Source: Pseudarthrobacter sp. MM222
Lineage (GTDB): Bacteria > Actinomycetota > Actinomycetes > Actinomycetales > Micrococcaceae
Reading direction: 5' to 3'
DNA length: 64,000 nucleotides
NCBI RefSeq assembly: GCF_947090775.1
Contig: NZ_OX352321.1
Span: 2,170,001 to 2,234,000 of the forward strand
Shown: positions 25,852 to 37,050 of the stretch, piece by piece
Layout: the number at the start of each line of letters is the position of its first letter
Numbering within the stretch: the first letter of the stretch is position 1
Position numbers and translations under genes: made by a program
The notes under the pieces: model-generated
Database searches by the model: none
What the model saw: the letters and a program-made list of their open reading frames with translations, nothing else
Told to the model about the DNA's origin: nothing

Positions 25852-26753
25852 GGCTTGTCCTTGCCGCGGCGCTTGAGGTAACGCTCAAACTCGCGCGCGA
25901 TCGACTCACCGCTGGCCTCGGGAAGGTCGGCGGTGTCCTTCGCTTCCTCCAGCTGGCGGACGTAGGCGGCGATCTCGGGGTCCTCGGTAGCCAGCTCGTC
26001 CACGCCGCGCTCCCACGCGTCCGACTCCTCGACCAGCTCCTGGGTGTCCAGCGGAACCTGGAGCAGTTCCTCGATGCGGTGCAGCAACGCCAGTTGGGCC
26101 TTGGGCGAGGGCGCCTGCGCCACGTAGTGCGGCACGGCCGCCCATAGGGACACGGTGGGCAGCCCGGCCAGCAGCGACACCTCCGCCAGGACTCCGACGA
26201 TCCCCACCGGACCTTCATACTGCGAAGCCTCGAGGTTCATCCGCTCGCGCAGGGCCGCGTCGTCAGTGGAGGCGCTGACCGGGATCGGCCGGCTGTGCGG
26301 TACGTCAGCGAGCAGGGCGCCGACCAGGATCACGTAATCCACAGCGAGGGCCTCCGCGTGGACCAGCAGTTCAGCGGTGTAGGCGCGCCATTTATAGGAC
26401 GGCTCCGTGCCCTGGACAAATATGACGTCCACGTTGGAGTCCGGCACGCTGGCCTTGAAGATCCGGGTGGACGGCCACTTGATCTTCCGCTCCCCGGAGG
26501 AGGTCCGGCGGATCGTCGGGCGGGTGAACTGGAAGTCGTAGTACTCGTCGGCGTCGATCGATCCGGCTTTCTTGCCGCCCCACAACTTGTTCAGGTAGCG
26601 CAACGCGTCACTTGCGGCCTCACCGGCGTCGTTCCAGCCTTCGAAGGCGGCAAGCATCACAGTGATGCGCTGACCCTCGGGCACCGGCTGCAGAAGCCGC
26701 TCCGGCTCGGGCACGCCGCCCGCCTCCGTTGTGTCTCCCTCGAAGCTATTCAT
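25848..26753 (-). CDS. PAC2-family protein (proteasome-assembly-chaperone-like)
   Basis: A 301-residue PAC2-domain protein: [38 protein letters not shown], and [16 protein letters not shown] followed by VGIVGVLAE. The fold is shared with eukaryotic proteasome assembly chaperones. In actinobacteria such proteins are conserved and often lie near mshC; their role is uncertain, and a link to the proteasome encoded 4 kb away is only suggestive. TAGGGT six bases before the ATG points to a leaderless start. Tail-to-tail overlap with mshC. Confidence 0.88.
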   Translation of the reverse strand: MNSFEGDTTEAGGVPEPERLLQPVPEGQRITVMLAAFEGWNDAGEAASDALRYLNKLWGGKKAGSIDADEYYDFQFTRPTIRRTSSGERKIKWPSTRIFKASVPDSNVDVIFVQGTEPSYKWRAYTAELLVHAEALAVDYVILVGALLADVPHSRPIPVSASTDDAALRERMNLEASQYEGPVGIVGVLAEVSLLAGLPTVSLWAAVPHYVAQAPSPKAQLALLHRIEELLQVPLDTQELVEESDAWERGVDELATEDPEIAAYVRQLEEAKDTADLPEASGESIAREFERYLKRRGKDKP

Positions 26754-26759
26754 TTCTTC

Positions 26760-26765
26760 ACCCTA
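26760..26765 (-). promoter_or_regulatory. -10 hexamer of the PAC2 gene
   Basis: TAGGGT on the minus strand, six bases before the ATG at 26753. Confidence 0.5.
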
Positions 26766-26913
26766 CGTCCAAGCACCCGGCCCCCGCATGGAATGAAGCG
26801 CCGGAAATCCTGCGTGCCGGGTGAATCCGGCTCCGGCGGGGGCGCCGACTGGCCGTATATTCGCCGTGGGCGTACTAGGGCAACGGAAAACCGGCCCTGT
26901 CCCGGCCGCACCG

Positions 26914-26919
26914 TAGACT
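26914..26919 (+). promoter_or_regulatory. -10 hexamer of the HAD hydrolase gene
   Basis: TAGACT, seven bases before the ATG at 26927. Confidence 0.5.
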
Positions 26920-26926
26920 TAAGGGC

Positions 26927-27676
26927 ATGCGATCCTCAGCTCCCCAGCCCCCGCTCAAAGCCGCGCTCTGGGACATGGATGGCACCATCGTCGACACCGA
27001 GCCGTACTGGATTGAAGCCGAACACGCGCTCGTCGCCGCCCACGGCGGGGAGTGGTCGCATGAGAAGGCCACACAGCTCGTGGGCCAGTCCCTGATGTTC
27101 TCCGCCGGGATACTGCAGGAAGCCGGCGTGAAGCTGGAGCGCCGCGAAATCATCGACATCCTCACGGCACACGTCATCAGCCGGGTCCGGACGTCGGTGC
27201 CCTGGCGTCCCGGGGCCCGCGAACTCCTCGACGAGCTCCACACCGCGGGCATCCGCTGCGCCCTGGTCACCATGTCCGAAGCCCCGCTGGCCCGCGAAAT
27301 CGTAGCCAGCCTGCCGAAGCCCTACTTCGACTTCCTCATCACGGGGGACACCGTGACGCAGGGCAAACCTCACCCCGAGGCCTACCTGAAGGCCGTCGCG
27401 CTCCTCCAACAGGCAGATCCGGCGCTCGGCCTGCAACACTGCGTGGCGCTCGAGGACTCGGCACCCGGGGTGGCGGCGGCGGTGGCCTCCGGGGTATCGA
27501 CGGTAGCCATTCCGCACATCGTCCCGCTCCCGGCTGATCCGCGCCACGCCACCTGGGAAACCCTGGCCGGGCGCACCGTGGCCGACCTCGAAGAACTCGT
27601 GGCCCTCGGCCAGGAGTTCCCGGACGCTACGTTCGGCCTGGACCGCGCCACCGCCGGGAGCCTCGCCGGTGACTGA
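26927..27676 (+). CDS. HAD-superfamily phosphatase
   Basis: A 249-residue haloacid-dehalogenase-type hydrolase with helical cap type C1: motif I WDMDGTIVDTEP (Asp16/Asp18), motif II Thr in LVTMSEAP, motif III Lys in GKPHPEAY, motif IV ALEDSAPGV. The pattern is that of the beta-phosphoglucomutase/phosphatase subgroup; the substrate is probably a small sugar phosphate. It overlaps the next gene (site-2 protease) by eight bases, so the two are co-expressed. Confidence 0.88.
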   Translation: MRSSAPQPPLKAALWDMDGTIVDTEPYWIEAEHALVAAHGGEWSHEKATQLVGQSLMFSAGILQEAGVKLERREIIDILTAHVISRVRTSVPWRPGARELLDELHTAGIRCALVTMSEAPLAREIVASLPKPYFDFLITGDTVTQGKPHPEAYLKAVALLQQADPALGLQHCVALEDSAPGVAAAVASGVSTVAIPHIVPLPADPRHATWETLAGRTVADLEELVALGQEFPDATFGLDRATAGSLAGD

Positions 27677-28868
27677 CACGGACACCCACGGACAGCCCGG
27701 ACGCTTTCTGTCCACCCGCAAAGACGGCATCCCGCTCGGCCGGATCGCCGGGATCCCCGTGGTCCTTGCCTACTCCTGGTTCATCATCGCGGCGTTCACC
27801 GTGATCGTCTACGGGCCCGTCCTCCTTCGCAACAACCCCGCCCTTGGCCTTGGCGCCTATGTCGTGGCGTTCGCCTACGCCGTGTTGCTGCTGATCTCGG
27901 TGCTGGTGCACGAACTGGCTCACGCCCTGACTGCCAAGGTCTACCACTGGCCCACCGAGAAAATCGTCCTGAACCTCTGGGGCGGCCACACCCAGTTCGA
28001 GAGTTTCACCGCCTCCCCGGGCCGCTCCGTCCTGGTGGCGCTGGCCGGGCCGGCTGCCAACTTCGTGCTGGCCGGGGCCGGCTGGGTGCTGCTCACCGCC
28101 GGCAACCTGAGCGGCGTCGCGGACATCCTGGCCAACATTTTTGTCTGGGCCAACCTGTTGATCGGCATCTTCAACGTCCTGCCGGGGCTGCCCCTGGACG
28201 GCGGCCGGCTGGTCGAATCCGCGGTCTGGAAGGTGACGGGCAGCCAGGAGAAAGGCACCGTGGCCGCCGGCTGGGGCGGCCGGATCATCGTGATCACGCT
28301 CGTGGTGTGGTTCGTCGCCCTGCCCCTGCTCAGCGGGGAACGCCCGGATGTCTCCCTCATGCTCATCACGGTCCTGGTGGGCAGCTTCCTCTGGATGGGC
28401 GCGACGGCGTCGATCCAGCAGGCGCGCCTGCGGGGCCGGCTGCATCTCGTACATGCCGGTTCCCTCGCCGAGCCTGCCGTCGGGCTGCCGGAAACAGCCA
28501 CGGTCGCCGAACTGGAGCGCCTGCTGCGTTCCGCCGACGGTTCCCCGCCCGCTGTCGTGCTCTACGGCCCTGACGGTCGTCCGGTGGCCGTGGTCGACGC
28601 CGGTGTTGCGGCCACGGTGCCACCCGACGCCGTTGCCAGCACACCGCTCACGGCCGTTTCCTACGCCCTTGGCGACGGTGCCTATGTTCCCGAATCATCC
28701 CAGGGGCAGGAGCTGCTCCAGTACCTGGCCCAGCTCGACGGCCAGGCATACGCCGTCGTCAGCCGCGACGGCACGGTCACCGGGCTGCTGCGTCAAGCCG
28801 CGGTCCTGGACGCCATCACCGGTAAGAGCCCCCGCGGCAGCGGGCGGATGTACGGCAAGAACGGGTAG
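27669..28868 (+). CDS. Site-2 protease family protein with CBS-like domain (Rip3-like)
   Basis: A 399-residue membrane metalloprotease of the M50 family. The zinc motif is VLVHELAHALTAK, and the second metal-binding element is NVLPGLPLDGGRL; several transmembrane segments surround both. About 130 C-terminal residues (from about LPETATVAEL) form one CBS-like sensor region, as in the M50B/Rip3 subgroup. It may release membrane-anchored regulators; the substrate is not known. GTG start inside the HAD gene, with GCCGGTGACTG context; an operon of two genes. Confidence 0.87.
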   Translation: MTDTDTHGQPGRFLSTRKDGIPLGRIAGIPVVLAYSWFIIAAFTVIVYGPVLLRNNPALGLGAYVVAFAYAVLLLISVLVHELAHALTAKVYHWPTEKIVLNLWGGHTQFESFTASPGRSVLVALAGPAANFVLAGAGWVLLTAGNLSGVADILANIFVWANLLIGIFNVLPGLPLDGGRLVESAVWKVTGSQEKGTVAAGWGGRIIVITLVVWFVALPLLSGERPDVSLMLITVLVGSFLWMGATASIQQARLRGRLHLVHAGSLAEPAVGLPETATVAELERLLRSADGSPPAVVLYGPDGRPVAVVDAGVAATVPPDAVASTPLTAVSYALGDGAYVPESSQGQELLQYLAQLDGQAYAVVSRDGTVTGLLRQAAVLDAITGKSPRGSGRMYGKNG

Positions 28869-28992
28869 AGTTACCTGCCGGCCGTGAATTTTCCGGCCCT
28901 GGGCGCACGTCCCCAGGCAAAGACCCAGGCACTAGCAGCCGTGCCGCCTGCACATCGCGGCCACACAGCTTTACAGGAGTAAGGACATCTTC

Positions 28993-30099
28993 ATGAGCAG
29001 CGACACCGCCGCCAACACCAGCCCGGCTGACACCGGGGCAGCCGAGAGCACAATAGCCAGCAGCGAAGTGGGCCCGGCCAGCACGACGGCCGCCACGTCC
29101 CCGGTGCCGGTCGGCGCCGCCCGCCGCCGCGGCCCGTTCCGCGAAGGGGAGCGCGTGCAGCTCACTGACGAACGCGGCCGGATGAACACCATCAGCCTCG
29201 AAGTGGGCGGCGCCTTCCACACGCACCGCGGTTTCCTGAACCACGACGAGATCATCGGCCAGCCGGACGGCTCCGTCGTCGTGAACAACGTCGGCCAGCA
29301 GTACCAGACCCTGCGGCCGCTGCTGTCGGACTTCGTGCTCTCGATGCCCCGCGGCGCCGCCGTGGTCTACCCCAAGGACGCCGGCCAGATCGTCACCATG
29401 GCGGACATTTTCCCCGGCGCCCGCGTGGTGGAAGCCGGCGTAGGTTCCGGCGCGCTGTCCATCTCGCTGCTGCGCGCCGTCGGGGACAACGGCTACCTGC
29501 ACTCCTTTGAACGGCGCGAGGAATTCGCGGACATCGCCCGCGGCAACGTTGAAACGATCTTCGGCGGCCCCCACCCGGCCTGGAAGATCTCCCTTGGCGA
29601 TTTCCAGGAGGAAGTCGTCCGCAGCGAGGAGCCGGGCTCCGTGGACCGTGTGGTCCTGGACATGCTCGCCCCCTGGGAATGCCTCGACGCCGTCGCCACG
29701 GTCCTGGCCCCGGGCGGCGTCTGGATCAATTATGTCGCCACTGTGACGCAGCTGTCCCGGACCGCCGAAGCAATCCGGGCCGATGGCCGTTTCACCGAAC
29801 CCGATGCCTGGGAATCCATGGTCCGCGGCTGGCACCTCGAGGGCCTGGCCGTCCGCCCGGACCACCGGATGGTCGCGCATACCGGCTTCCTGCTCGTCAC
29901 CCGGCGGCTGGCCGACGGCGTCACCGGCATCTCCGTCAAGCGCCGTCCCTCCAAGACCGACTTCAACGAAGAGGACGTCAACGCCTGGACCCCCGGCGCC
30001 GTAGGGGAGCGCGCCGTCTCGGACAAGAAACTGCGCCGCGCCGCCCGGGACGCCATCGCCGGAACCAACGTCAAGGATGACCCGGAGGTCACGAACTAG
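28993..30099 (+). CDS. trmI: tRNA (adenine-58-N1)-methyltransferase
   Basis: SAM-dependent enzyme that makes m1A58 in the T-loop of tRNAs. A low-complexity Ala/Thr/Ser extension of about 45 residues precedes FREGERVQLTDERGR. The SAM-binding motif I is VVEAGVGSGALSISLLRAVG, with LHSFERREEFADIA (acidic loop) and DRVVLDMLAPWE (catalytic region) after it. Length 368 is at the long end because of the N-terminal extension. In actinobacteria trmI commonly precedes arc, as here; arc starts 83 bases downstream. Confidence 0.93.
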   Translation: MSSDTAANTSPADTGAAESTIASSEVGPASTTAATSPVPVGAARRRGPFREGERVQLTDERGRMNTISLEVGGAFHTHRGFLNHDEIIGQPDGSVVVNNVGQQYQTLRPLLSDFVLSMPRGAAVVYPKDAGQIVTMADIFPGARVVEAGVGSGALSISLLRAVGDNGYLHSFERREEFADIARGNVETIFGGPHPAWKISLGDFQEEVVRSEEPGSVDRVVLDMLAPWECLDAVATVLAPGGVWINYVATVTQLSRTAEAIRADGRFTEPDAWESMVRGWHLEGLAVRPDHRMVAHTGFLLVTRRLADGVTGISVKRRPSKTDFNEEDVNAWTPGAVGERAVSDKKLRRAARDAIAGTNVKDDPEVTN

Positions 30100-30181
30100 T
30101 CCAGATTTCGGAAGTCTTCCCGCGTCACCGGCTTCTTGGGGCTAATGTCTTAATAGCAGCGCAGGAAGGGGATGATGCACG

Positions 30182-31984
30182 ATGGAGACTCCGAACACTG
30201 ACCCGGACCGCACACCGGCGGACGATGCAGCAGAGACGGCGGCACGGTCGGCGGCACAGGGTGCCGACGGCGACCGCTACGCCGCGAACGAGCTGTCCGT
30301 GGCCGAACGGCAGGTCAATATCCTCCGGGACAAACTCCGGCATATTGACCGGCAGCTTGCGGCCGCGACGCAGAACAACTCCAAGCTCGTGGCAACGCTG
30401 GAGGCGGCCAAGGCTGAAATCCTCCGGCTCAAGAACGCCCTCGACCAGGAGGGCCAACCTCCTTACAGCTTCGGCACGGTGCTGCAGCTAAACCCGAGGC
30501 GGCTGCCCACGGCCGGCAACAGCGGCCAGGCGGCCACCGAGGAATCCGTGGACATCTTCAATGCCGGGCGCAAGATGCGGGTGGGCATCAGCCCGCTGGT
30601 CAACATGAACCAGCTCGCGGTCGGCCAGGAAGTCCTGCTCAACGAGGCGTTGCTCGTGGTGGCGGGCCTGGGCTACGAACGGGCCGGGGACCTCGTCACG
30701 CTCAAGGAGATGCTGGGCTCGGACCGTGCCCTGGTGGTGGGCCGTGCAGACGAGGAACGCGTCATCCGGCTCTCCGGCGCCCTGATGACCCAGAACCTCC
30801 GGGTCGGCGACGCGCTCTCCATCGACTCCCGCACCGGCTACGCGCTGGAGAAGATCCCGCGCTCGGAAGTGGAGAACCTGGTCCTCGAAGAGGTTCCGGA
30901 CATCACCTACCAGGACATCGGCGGGCTGGGGCCGCAGATCGAGCAGATCCGCGACGCCGTCGAACTGCCGTTCCTGCATCCGGACCTGTACCGGGAGCAC
31001 GGGCTCAAGGCGCCCAAGGGCATCTTGCTGTACGGCCCGCCAGGCTGCGGAAAGACGCTGATCGCCAAAGCCGTCGCCAACTCCCTGGCGGCACGGGCGG
31101 CCGAGCGCACCGGCAAGACGGACATGAAGAGCTACTTCCTGAACATCAAGGGGCCGGAACTGCTCGACAAGTACGTCGGCGAAACCGAACGGCACATCCG
31201 GCTGATCTTCGCCCGCGCCCGGGAGAAGGCATCCGAGGGCAGCCCCGTCGTCGTGTTCTTCGACGAGATGGACTCGCTGTTCCGTACCCGCGGCACCGGC
31301 ATCTCCTCCGACGTTGAAACCACGATCGTTCCGCAGCTGCTCAGTGAGATCGACGGCGTGGAGCGGCTGGACAACGTGATCGTGATCGGCGCCTCCAACC
31401 GGGAGGACATGATCGATCCGGCTATCCTGCGGCCGGGCCGGCTGGACGTGAAGGTGAAGATCCAGCGCCCCGATGCCGAAGCCGCGGCGGACATCTTCAA
31501 CAAGTACATCACCGTCGACCTGCCCTTCCACCAGTCGGACCTGGCCGAACACGACGGCGACGTGCAGGCCACGGTGGACGCCATGGTCCAGCGGACGGTC
31601 GAGGCCATGTACTCCACCGACAAGTCCAACGAATACCTCGAGGTGACGTACGCCAACGGCGATACCGAGATGCTCTACTTCAAGGACTTCAATTCCGGCG
31701 CCGTGGTGCAGAACGTGGTGGACCGGGCCAAGAAGTACGCCATCAAGGACCTGCTCACCATCGGCCAGAAGGGCATCCGGATCGATCATTTGCTGCGCGC
31801 CGTCGTCGACGAATTCCGGGAGCATGAGGACATGCCGAACACCACCAACCCGGACGACTGGGCACGGATCTCGGGCAAGAAGGGGGAGCGCATCACCTAC
31901 ATCCGCACCATCGTCCAGGGCAAGGCGGGACAGGAGCCCGGGAAGTCCATCGAGACGATGCCCAGCACGGGCCAGTACCTATGA
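30182..31984 (+). CDS. arc: Proteasome-associated AAA+ ATPase ARC/Mpa
   Basis: Hexameric ATPase that binds Pup, unfolds pupylated proteins and feeds them into the 20S core. The 600 residues show a coiled coil (about 38-85), two OB-fold subdomains, then the AAA module with Walker A GPPGCGKT (residues about 285-292), Walker [11 protein letters not shown] and [22 protein letters not shown]. The last three residues, QYL, are the proteasome-docking tail. The stop overlaps the dop start (ATGA). Upstream, AGGAAGGGG near 30160 serves as a ribosome-binding region. Confidence 0.97.
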   Translation: METPNTDPDRTPADDAAETAARSAAQGADGDRYAANELSVAERQVNILRDKLRHIDRQLAAATQNNSKLVATLEAAKAEILRLKNALDQEGQPPYSFGTVLQLNPRRLPTAGNSGQAATEESVDIFNAGRKMRVGISPLVNMNQLAVGQEVLLNEALLVVAGLGYERAGDLVTLKEMLGSDRALVVGRADEERVIRLSGALMTQNLRVGDALSIDSRTGYALEKIPRSEVENLVLEEVPDITYQDIGGLGPQIEQIRDAVELPFLHPDLYREHGLKAPKGILLYGPPGCGKTLIAKAVANSLAARAAERTGKTDMKSYFLNIKGPELLDKYVGETERHIRLIFARAREKASEGSPVVVFFDEMDSLFRTRGTGISSDVETTIVPQLLSEIDGVERLDNVIVIGASNREDMIDPAILRPGRLDVKVKIQRPDAEAAADIFNKYITVDLPFHQSDLAEHDGDVQATVDAMVQRTVEAMYSTDKSNEYLEVTYANGDTEMLYFKDFNSGAVVQNVVDRAKKYAIKDLLTIGQKGIRIDHLLRAVVDEFREHEDMPNTTNPDDWARISGKKGERITYIRTIVQGKAGQEPGKSIETMPSTGQYL

Positions 31985-33654
31985 CGGCTGCTGCGACCGG
32001 CCGGCCGGCCGACGTTTCCGGAGGACTGCCCGTCGGCGGTGCCATGAGGGTGATGGGCTCGGAGACGGAATACGGCATCCATGCGCCCTCCGCCCCCGGC
32101 GCCAACGCCACCATGATGTCCGCCCGGGTGATCCAGGCCTATGCCCAGGTGACGCGGCAGCGGGCCGCAGGCGGCGCCGAGACGCGCTGGGACTACACGG
32201 ACGAAGAGCCGCTGCACGACGCCCGGGGCTGGACCCTGGAGCGGAGCGCCGCGGACCCGGAGCAGCTGACCGACCAGCCGCCGGTGCTGGACGCCGAAGC
32301 GGTCGCCCTGGCCTACGGACGGGCCGAGCTGGAGCACGACGGCGAGGATGAATCCGGCACCCTGCTGATGAACATGGTGCTGGGAAACGGCGCGCGGCTC
32401 TACGTCGACCACGCCCATCCCGAGTACTCCAGCCCGGAGGTGACCAACCCACGCGACGCCGTCGCCTGGGACGCCGCCGGCGACCTCGTGGCCCTCGCCA
32501 CGGTGCGCCGGCTGGCCAGCGACCCGGACCTGCCGCCGATCAATCTCTACAAGAACAACACGGACAACAAGTCGGTGTCCTACGGCTCCCACGAGAACTA
32601 CCTGATGCCCCGCAACGTGCCCTTCGGCGACATCGTGCGTGGCCTGACCCCGTTCTTCGTCACCCGCCAGATCATCTGCGGCTCCGGCCGGGTCGGCCGG
32701 GGGCAGGACAGCTCCCGTCCCGGCTATCAGATCAGCCAGCGCGCTGATTTCTTCGAGACCGAGGTGGGACTGGAAACCACCATCCGCCGGCCGATCATCA
32801 ACACCCGCGACGAACCCCATGCCACAGCCGACAAGTACCGCCGGCTCCACGTCATCATCGGCGACGCCAACCTGAGCCAGACGTCCAACTACCTCAAGTT
32901 CGGCACCACCGCAATGGTCCTGAGCCTGATCGAGGCCGGCCTGGCCCCGCGCGTGGAAATCCACGAACCGGTCGCGGCGCTCCAGGCCGTCAGCCACGAC
33001 ACGTCCCTTACGGCAACTGTGCGCCTGCTCGACGGGCGCCGGATCACTGCCCTGGACCTTCAGTGGATCTACTACGAGGCAGCCGCAAAGCACGCCCAGG
33101 ACACCGGGGTTGCCGACGCCGTGGACGGCGACGGGCACACCCACGCCGTGCTGGAGCGCTGGTCCGCCACGCTCACCGAGCTGGGCAACGACCGGACCGC
33201 GGCCGCCGCCTCCGTGGAGTGGCTAGCGAAGCTCTCCCTGCTGGAGGGTTACCGGGAGCGTGACGGACTGGACTGGGATAACGCCCGGCTGGGCCTGGTG
33301 GACCTGCAATGGGCGGATATCCGGCCGGAGAAAGGCCTCTACTACCGGCTCCTGGCCCGGGACCGGATGAAGCGGATCGTCGACGACGCGAGAATCCAGC
33401 GGGCCGTGACCGAACCGCCGTCGGACACCCGTGCCTACTTCCGGGGGCGCTGCGTGAGCCGCTTCGGGACCGACCTCGTCGGGGCCAGCTGGGACTCGGT
33501 GATCTTCGACGTCCCCGGCCGCGGCAGGCTCCAGCGCGTACCCACCCGTGAGCCGCTGCGCGGAACCGAGGCCCTTACCGGCGCCCTGTTTGCCCGTCAC
33601 CGGGAGGCCGGACCGTTCCTTGCCGAACTCCTCGGACTAAGCCCCGGTTCCTAG
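31981..33654 (+). CDS. dop: Pup deamidase/depupylase Dop
   Basis: Carboxylate-amine-ligase-like enzyme that converts the C-terminal Gln of Pup to Glu and removes Pup from tagged proteins. [11 protein letters not shown] is the ATP/Mg element, and the catalytic Asp143 is in [14 protein letters not shown]. The Dop-specific loop (about residues 64-100) that PafA lacks is present. I use ATG 31981, coupled to arc by ATGA overlap, giving 557 residues; many homologues start at the Met equivalent to 32044 ([11 protein letters not shown]), which has no clear ribosome-binding site here. Followed by pup. Confidence 0.95.
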   Translation: MTAAATGRPADVSGGLPVGGAMRVMGSETEYGIHAPSAPGANATMMSARVIQAYAQVTRQRAAGGAETRWDYTDEEPLHDARGWTLERSAADPEQLTDQPPVLDAEAVALAYGRAELEHDGEDESGTLLMNMVLGNGARLYVDHAHPEYSSPEVTNPRDAVAWDAAGDLVALATVRRLASDPDLPPINLYKNNTDNKSVSYGSHENYLMPRNVPFGDIVRGLTPFFVTRQIICGSGRVGRGQDSSRPGYQISQRADFFETEVGLETTIRRPIINTRDEPHATADKYRRLHVIIGDANLSQTSNYLKFGTTAMVLSLIEAGLAPRVEIHEPVAALQAVSHDTSLTATVRLLDGRRITALDLQWIYYEAAAKHAQDTGVADAVDGDGHTHAVLERWSATLTELGNDRTAAAASVEWLAKLSLLEGYRERDGLDWDNARLGLVDLQWADIRPEKGLYYRLLARDRMKRIVDDARIQRAVTEPPSDTRAYFRGRCVSRFGTDLVGASWDSVIFDVPGRGRLQRVPTREPLRGTEALTGALFARHREAGPFLAELLGLSPGS

Positions 33655-33744
33655 GAACAAAGGCCCCCGCCGACGCCTTCGGCGTGGCAGTATTGCTACA
33701 GGATGTCCCTTTCGAAAAGTGGGGACGGACAGAAGGAGAGAACA

Positions 33745-33948
33745 ATGGCAGGCCAGGAGCAGCAGCAGCCGCAGTCGCGGGACACCGAGGTCGACGAGGA
33801 CATCCCCGCGGCCCCGCCGGCACCCGCGGAGGGCCAGGCATCAGCCGCCACGCAAGGCGTGGACGATCTGCTGGATGAGATCGACGGCGTGCTTGAATCC
33901 AACGCCGAGGAGTTTGTCCGCGCCTTCGTCCAAAAGGGCGGCCAATAA
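33745..33948 (+). CDS. pup: Prokaryotic ubiquitin-like protein Pup
   Basis: A 67-residue, largely disordered protein, Gln-rich at the N-terminus (MAGQEQQQPQ), with the helical ARC-binding region VDDLLDEIDGVLESNAEEF and the C-terminus VQKGGQ. The terminal Gln must be deamidated by Dop before PafA can ligate Pup to lysines. AAGGAG lies seven bases upstream of ATG 33745; an in-frame ATG at 33703 would add 14 residues not found in Pup. It lies between dop and prcB. Confidence 0.96.
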   Translation: MAGQEQQQPQSRDTEVDEDIPAAPPAPAEGQASAATQGVDDLLDEIDGVLESNAEEFVRAFVQKGGQ

Positions 33949-34026
33949 GGCCGCGGCGGGCCGCCGGACAGCGGCGGTACCGGGCTTGAGGAAGTCGTTG
34001 ATCCACCACGTTGAGGGAGTGCACGA

Positions 34027-34866
34027 GTGCAGGAAACAACAGCCAACCAGGTAGCAGCCAGCGCGACGTCCTCCTTCACCGAGCACCTCCAACGCGAACG
34101 TCCCGGCTTACTGCCTTTCGGCCTGCGCTCCGCCGAGTACCTGCCCGCCGCCGCCCTGACCGGGAATGCCGCGCCCCTCCAGGTCCCGCACGGGACCACG
34201 ATCGTTGCCCTCAGCTACGCCGGCGGCGTGCTGATGGCCGGTGACCGGCGTGCCACGATGGGCAACGTGATCGCCAGCCGGCACATCGAGAAGGTCTTCC
34301 CGGCGGACCAGTACTCCGTCCTCGGCATCGCCGGAACGGCTGGAATCGCCCTCGACATCACGCGGCTGTTCCAGGTGGAACTCGAACATTACGAAAAAAT
34401 CGAAGGGACCCTGCTGAGTCTCGAGGGCAAGGCCAACCGGCTTGGCGCAATGATCCGCGGAAACCTGCCGATGGCAATGCAGGGACTTGCCGTTGTTCCG
34501 CTCTTTGCCGGCTTCGACCGGCCGGCCGGCGTCGGACGCCTCTTTTCCTACGACGTCACCGGCGGACGCTACGAGGAGCAGGAGCACCACACCGTTGGGT
34601 CCGGCTCGATGTTCGCCCGCGGCGCGCTGAAGAAGCTCTGGCGGCCCAACCTTACGGAGGAGGAAGCCGTCGCCGTCGCCGTCGAAGCGCTCTATGACGC
34701 CGCCGACGACGACTCCGCCACCGGCGGCCCCGACCCGATCCGCCGCCTCTGGCCGGTGGTCTACACCGTGAGCCGCTCCGGCGCCTTCCGCGTCGCGGAC
34801 CGCGAACTTGCAGCGGTCGCCGCCCGGATTATCGAATCCCGCGCCCTCGCCCAGCGGGAGGCCTGA
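34027..34866 (+). CDS. prcB: 20S proteasome beta subunit
   Basis: Catalytic subunit of the bacterial 20S proteasome, 279 residues as a precursor. A 56-residue propeptide ends in VPHG, and autocleavage exposes Thr57 of [11 protein letters not shown] as the nucleophile; the conserved [20 protein letters not shown] (Lys near 33 of the mature chain) follows. GTG start at 34027 with TTGAGGGAGT upstream. The stop is one base before the prcA ATG, giving tight coupling with the alpha subunit. Confidence 0.96.
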   Translation: MQETTANQVAASATSSFTEHLQRERPGLLPFGLRSAEYLPAAALTGNAAPLQVPHGTTIVALSYAGGVLMAGDRRATMGNVIASRHIEKVFPADQYSVLGIAGTAGIALDITRLFQVELEHYEKIEGTLLSLEGKANRLGAMIRGNLPMAMQGLAVVPLFAGFDRPAGVGRLFSYDVTGGRYEEQEHHTVGSGSMFARGALKKLWRPNLTEEEAVAVAVEALYDAADDDSATGGPDPIRRLWPVVYTVSRSGAFRVADRELAAVAARIIESRALAQREA

Positions 34867-34867
34867 G

Positions 34868-35575
34868 ATGACCCAGCAGTTCTATGTCTCGCCGGAACAG
34901 CTGATGAAGGACCGTGCGGACTTCGCACGGAAAGGCATCGCCCGGGGCCGCTCGGTGGTAGTGATCAGCTGCCGGGACGGGATCGCGCTCGTCGCGGAAA
35001 ACCCCTCGCCGTCGCTACATAAGATCGGCGAGATCTACGACAAGATCGCGTTCGCCGCGGTGGGCAAATACAACGAATTCGAAAGCCTCCGGCAGGCGGG
35101 GGTGCGGTACGCGGACGTACGCGGCTACTCCTACGACCGGGAGGACGTCACGGCCAGGGGACTGGCAAGCGTGTATGCCCAGAGCCTGGGTGCCGTCTTC
35201 ACCGCGGAGCAGAAGCCGTTCGAAGTGGAGCTTGCCGTCGCCGAGGTGGGTGCCAGCCAGGAAGAGGACCACCTGTACCGGCTGACCTTTGACGGGTCCA
35301 TCGCTGACGAAAAGGGATTCATCGTGATGGGCGGCCAGGCGGACAAGGTATCCGAAGCCGTCGGCGCAGGCTGGCGGGGCGAGCTTGATTTCGCTGCTGC
35401 CATCCGCCTCGCGCAGACGGGACTCGTGGCCGACAAGGAGACCACCACCTTGCCGGCGTCGGCCGTGGAAGTCGCCGTGCTCGACCGCGGGTCGGAGACC
35501 AGCCGCGGCACCCGCCGCGCGTTCCGCCGCCTGGAGGACGCCGACATCGTGGCATTGCTTACTGTGGAGGACTGA
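34868..35575 (+). CDS. prcA: 20S proteasome alpha subunit
   Basis: Outer-ring, non-proteolytic subunit that gates the chamber and docks ARC; 235 residues. The N-terminus [19 protein letters not shown] contains the gating segment, followed by [19 protein letters not shown] and [22 protein letters not shown] 34868 is one base after the prcB stop; an earlier in-frame start inside prcB is rejected. The C-terminus is short (ALLTVED), without the long acidic tail of some homologues. pafA begins one base after its stop. Confidence 0.96.
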   Translation: MTQQFYVSPEQLMKDRADFARKGIARGRSVVVISCRDGIALVAENPSPSLHKIGEIYDKIAFAAVGKYNEFESLRQAGVRYADVRGYSYDREDVTARGLASVYAQSLGAVFTAEQKPFEVELAVAEVGASQEEDHLYRLTFDGSIADEKGFIVMGGQADKVSEAVGAGWRGELDFAAAIRLAQTGLVADKETTTLPASAVEVAVLDRGSETSRGTRRAFRRLEDADIVALLTVED

Positions 35576-35576
35576 G

Positions 35577-36941
35577 ATGGACAAGCGCATTTTCGGCATC
35601 GAAACCGAGTTCGGGATTTCCTATTCGAGCCCGGAGTCCCGTCCGCTGGCCCCCGAGGAGGTGGCCCGCTACCTGTTCCGGAAAGTGGTCAGCTGGGGGA
35701 GGTCCTCCAATGTGTTCCTGACCAACGGCTCGCGCCTGTACCTCGACGTCGGGTCGCACCCGGAGTACGCCACCGCCGAGTGCGACGACCTTGCCCAGCT
35801 GATCGCGCACGACCGGGCCGGCGAGCTGATCCTGGACGACCTCGTGGACGAAGCGCAGGAGCGGCTCGCGGCCGAGGGGTTCAATGGCACCGTATACCTG
35901 TTCAAGAACAACACGGACTCGGCCGGGAACTCCTACGGAAGCCACGAAAACTACCTCATACCGCGCCGCGGGGAGTTTTCCCGGCTCGCCGAAATCCTGA
36001 TCCCGTTCCTCGTGACCCGCCAGCTCATTGCCGGTGCCGGCAAGATCCTGAAGACCCCGCATGGCGCCACTTTCGCCTTCTCGCAGCGGGCCGACCACAT
36101 CTGGGAGGGCGTCTCCTCGGCCACCACCCGGTCCCGGCCCATCATCAACACCCGGGACGAGCCGCACGCCGACGCCGAGTTCTACCGCCGGCTGCACGTC
36201 ATCGTCGGAGACTCCAACATGTCCGAGACCACGGCGCTGCTCAAGATCGGGACGGTGGACCTGATCCTGCGGATGATTGAGGCCGGAGTCATCATGCGGG
36301 ACATGCGGATGGAAAACCCCATACGCAGCATCCGCGAGATCTCCCATGACCTGACCGGCCGCGCCCTCGTCCGGCTCGCCAACGGCCGGCAGCTCACCGC
36401 CCTCGAGATCCAGCGGGAATACCTGGGCAAGGTCACGGCCTTCGTAGCCGAACAGGGCGCGCACAATGCGCATGTGCCAATGATCCTGGACCTGTGGGAA
36501 CGGACTCTCGACGCGATCGAGAGCGGCAACACCAGCACGATCGACACCGAGGTGGACTGGGCGATCAAGAAGAAACTGATGGACGGGTACCGCGCGCGGC
36601 ATGGACTGGGACTGGATGCGCCCCGGATCGCGCAACTGGACCTGACCTATCACGACATCTCCCGCACCCGCGGTCTGTACTACCTGCTGCAGGCCCGGGG
36701 TGCGGTCCGCCGCGTGGTGGACGACACCGCGGTCAAGGACGCGGTGGACGCGCCGCCGCAGACCACCCGCGCCAAGCTCCGCGGCGACTTCGTCCGGCGG
36801 GCCCAGGAACTCGGCCGCGATTACACCGTGGACTGGGTGCACCTGAAGCTCAACGACCGCGCGCACCAGACCATCCTGTGCAAGGACCCGTTCCGCAGCA
36901 TCGACGAGCGGGTGGATGCCCTGCTGGACTCTATGGGCTGA
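35577..36941 (+). CDS. pafA: Pup-protein ligase PafA
   Basis: Forms an isopeptide bond between deamidated Pup and substrate lysines using ATP; 454 residues, carboxylate-amine-ligase fold homologous to Dop. Residues 1-15 read [15 protein letters not shown], the catalytic Asp57 is in [15 protein letters not shown], and [17 protein letters not shown] and [13 protein letters not shown] are active-site segments shared with Dop. It lacks the Dop loop. ATG 35577 lies one base after the prcA stop. Confidence 0.96.
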   Translation: MDKRIFGIETEFGISYSSPESRPLAPEEVARYLFRKVVSWGRSSNVFLTNGSRLYLDVGSHPEYATAECDDLAQLIAHDRAGELILDDLVDEAQERLAAEGFNGTVYLFKNNTDSAGNSYGSHENYLIPRRGEFSRLAEILIPFLVTRQLIAGAGKILKTPHGATFAFSQRADHIWEGVSSATTRSRPIINTRDEPHADAEFYRRLHVIVGDSNMSETTALLKIGTVDLILRMIEAGVIMRDMRMENPIRSIREISHDLTGRALVRLANGRQLTALEIQREYLGKVTAFVAEQGAHNAHVPMILDLWERTLDAIESGNTSTIDTEVDWAIKKKLMDGYRARHGLGLDAPRIAQLDLTYHDISRTRGLYYLLQARGAVRRVVDDTAVKDAVDAPPQTTRAKLRGDFVRRAQELGRDYTVDWVHLKLNDRAHQTILCKDPFRSIDERVDALLDSMG

Positions 36942-37050
36942 TATCCAGCTTTCCGCGTTATTCTGGGTAAGGCCGTTAGGCGGCCACGCTTCCTTTGCCG
37001 TGGGAAACTGCGCGGTAATGTGTCCACACTGCCTCGACGAAAGTTCTAAA

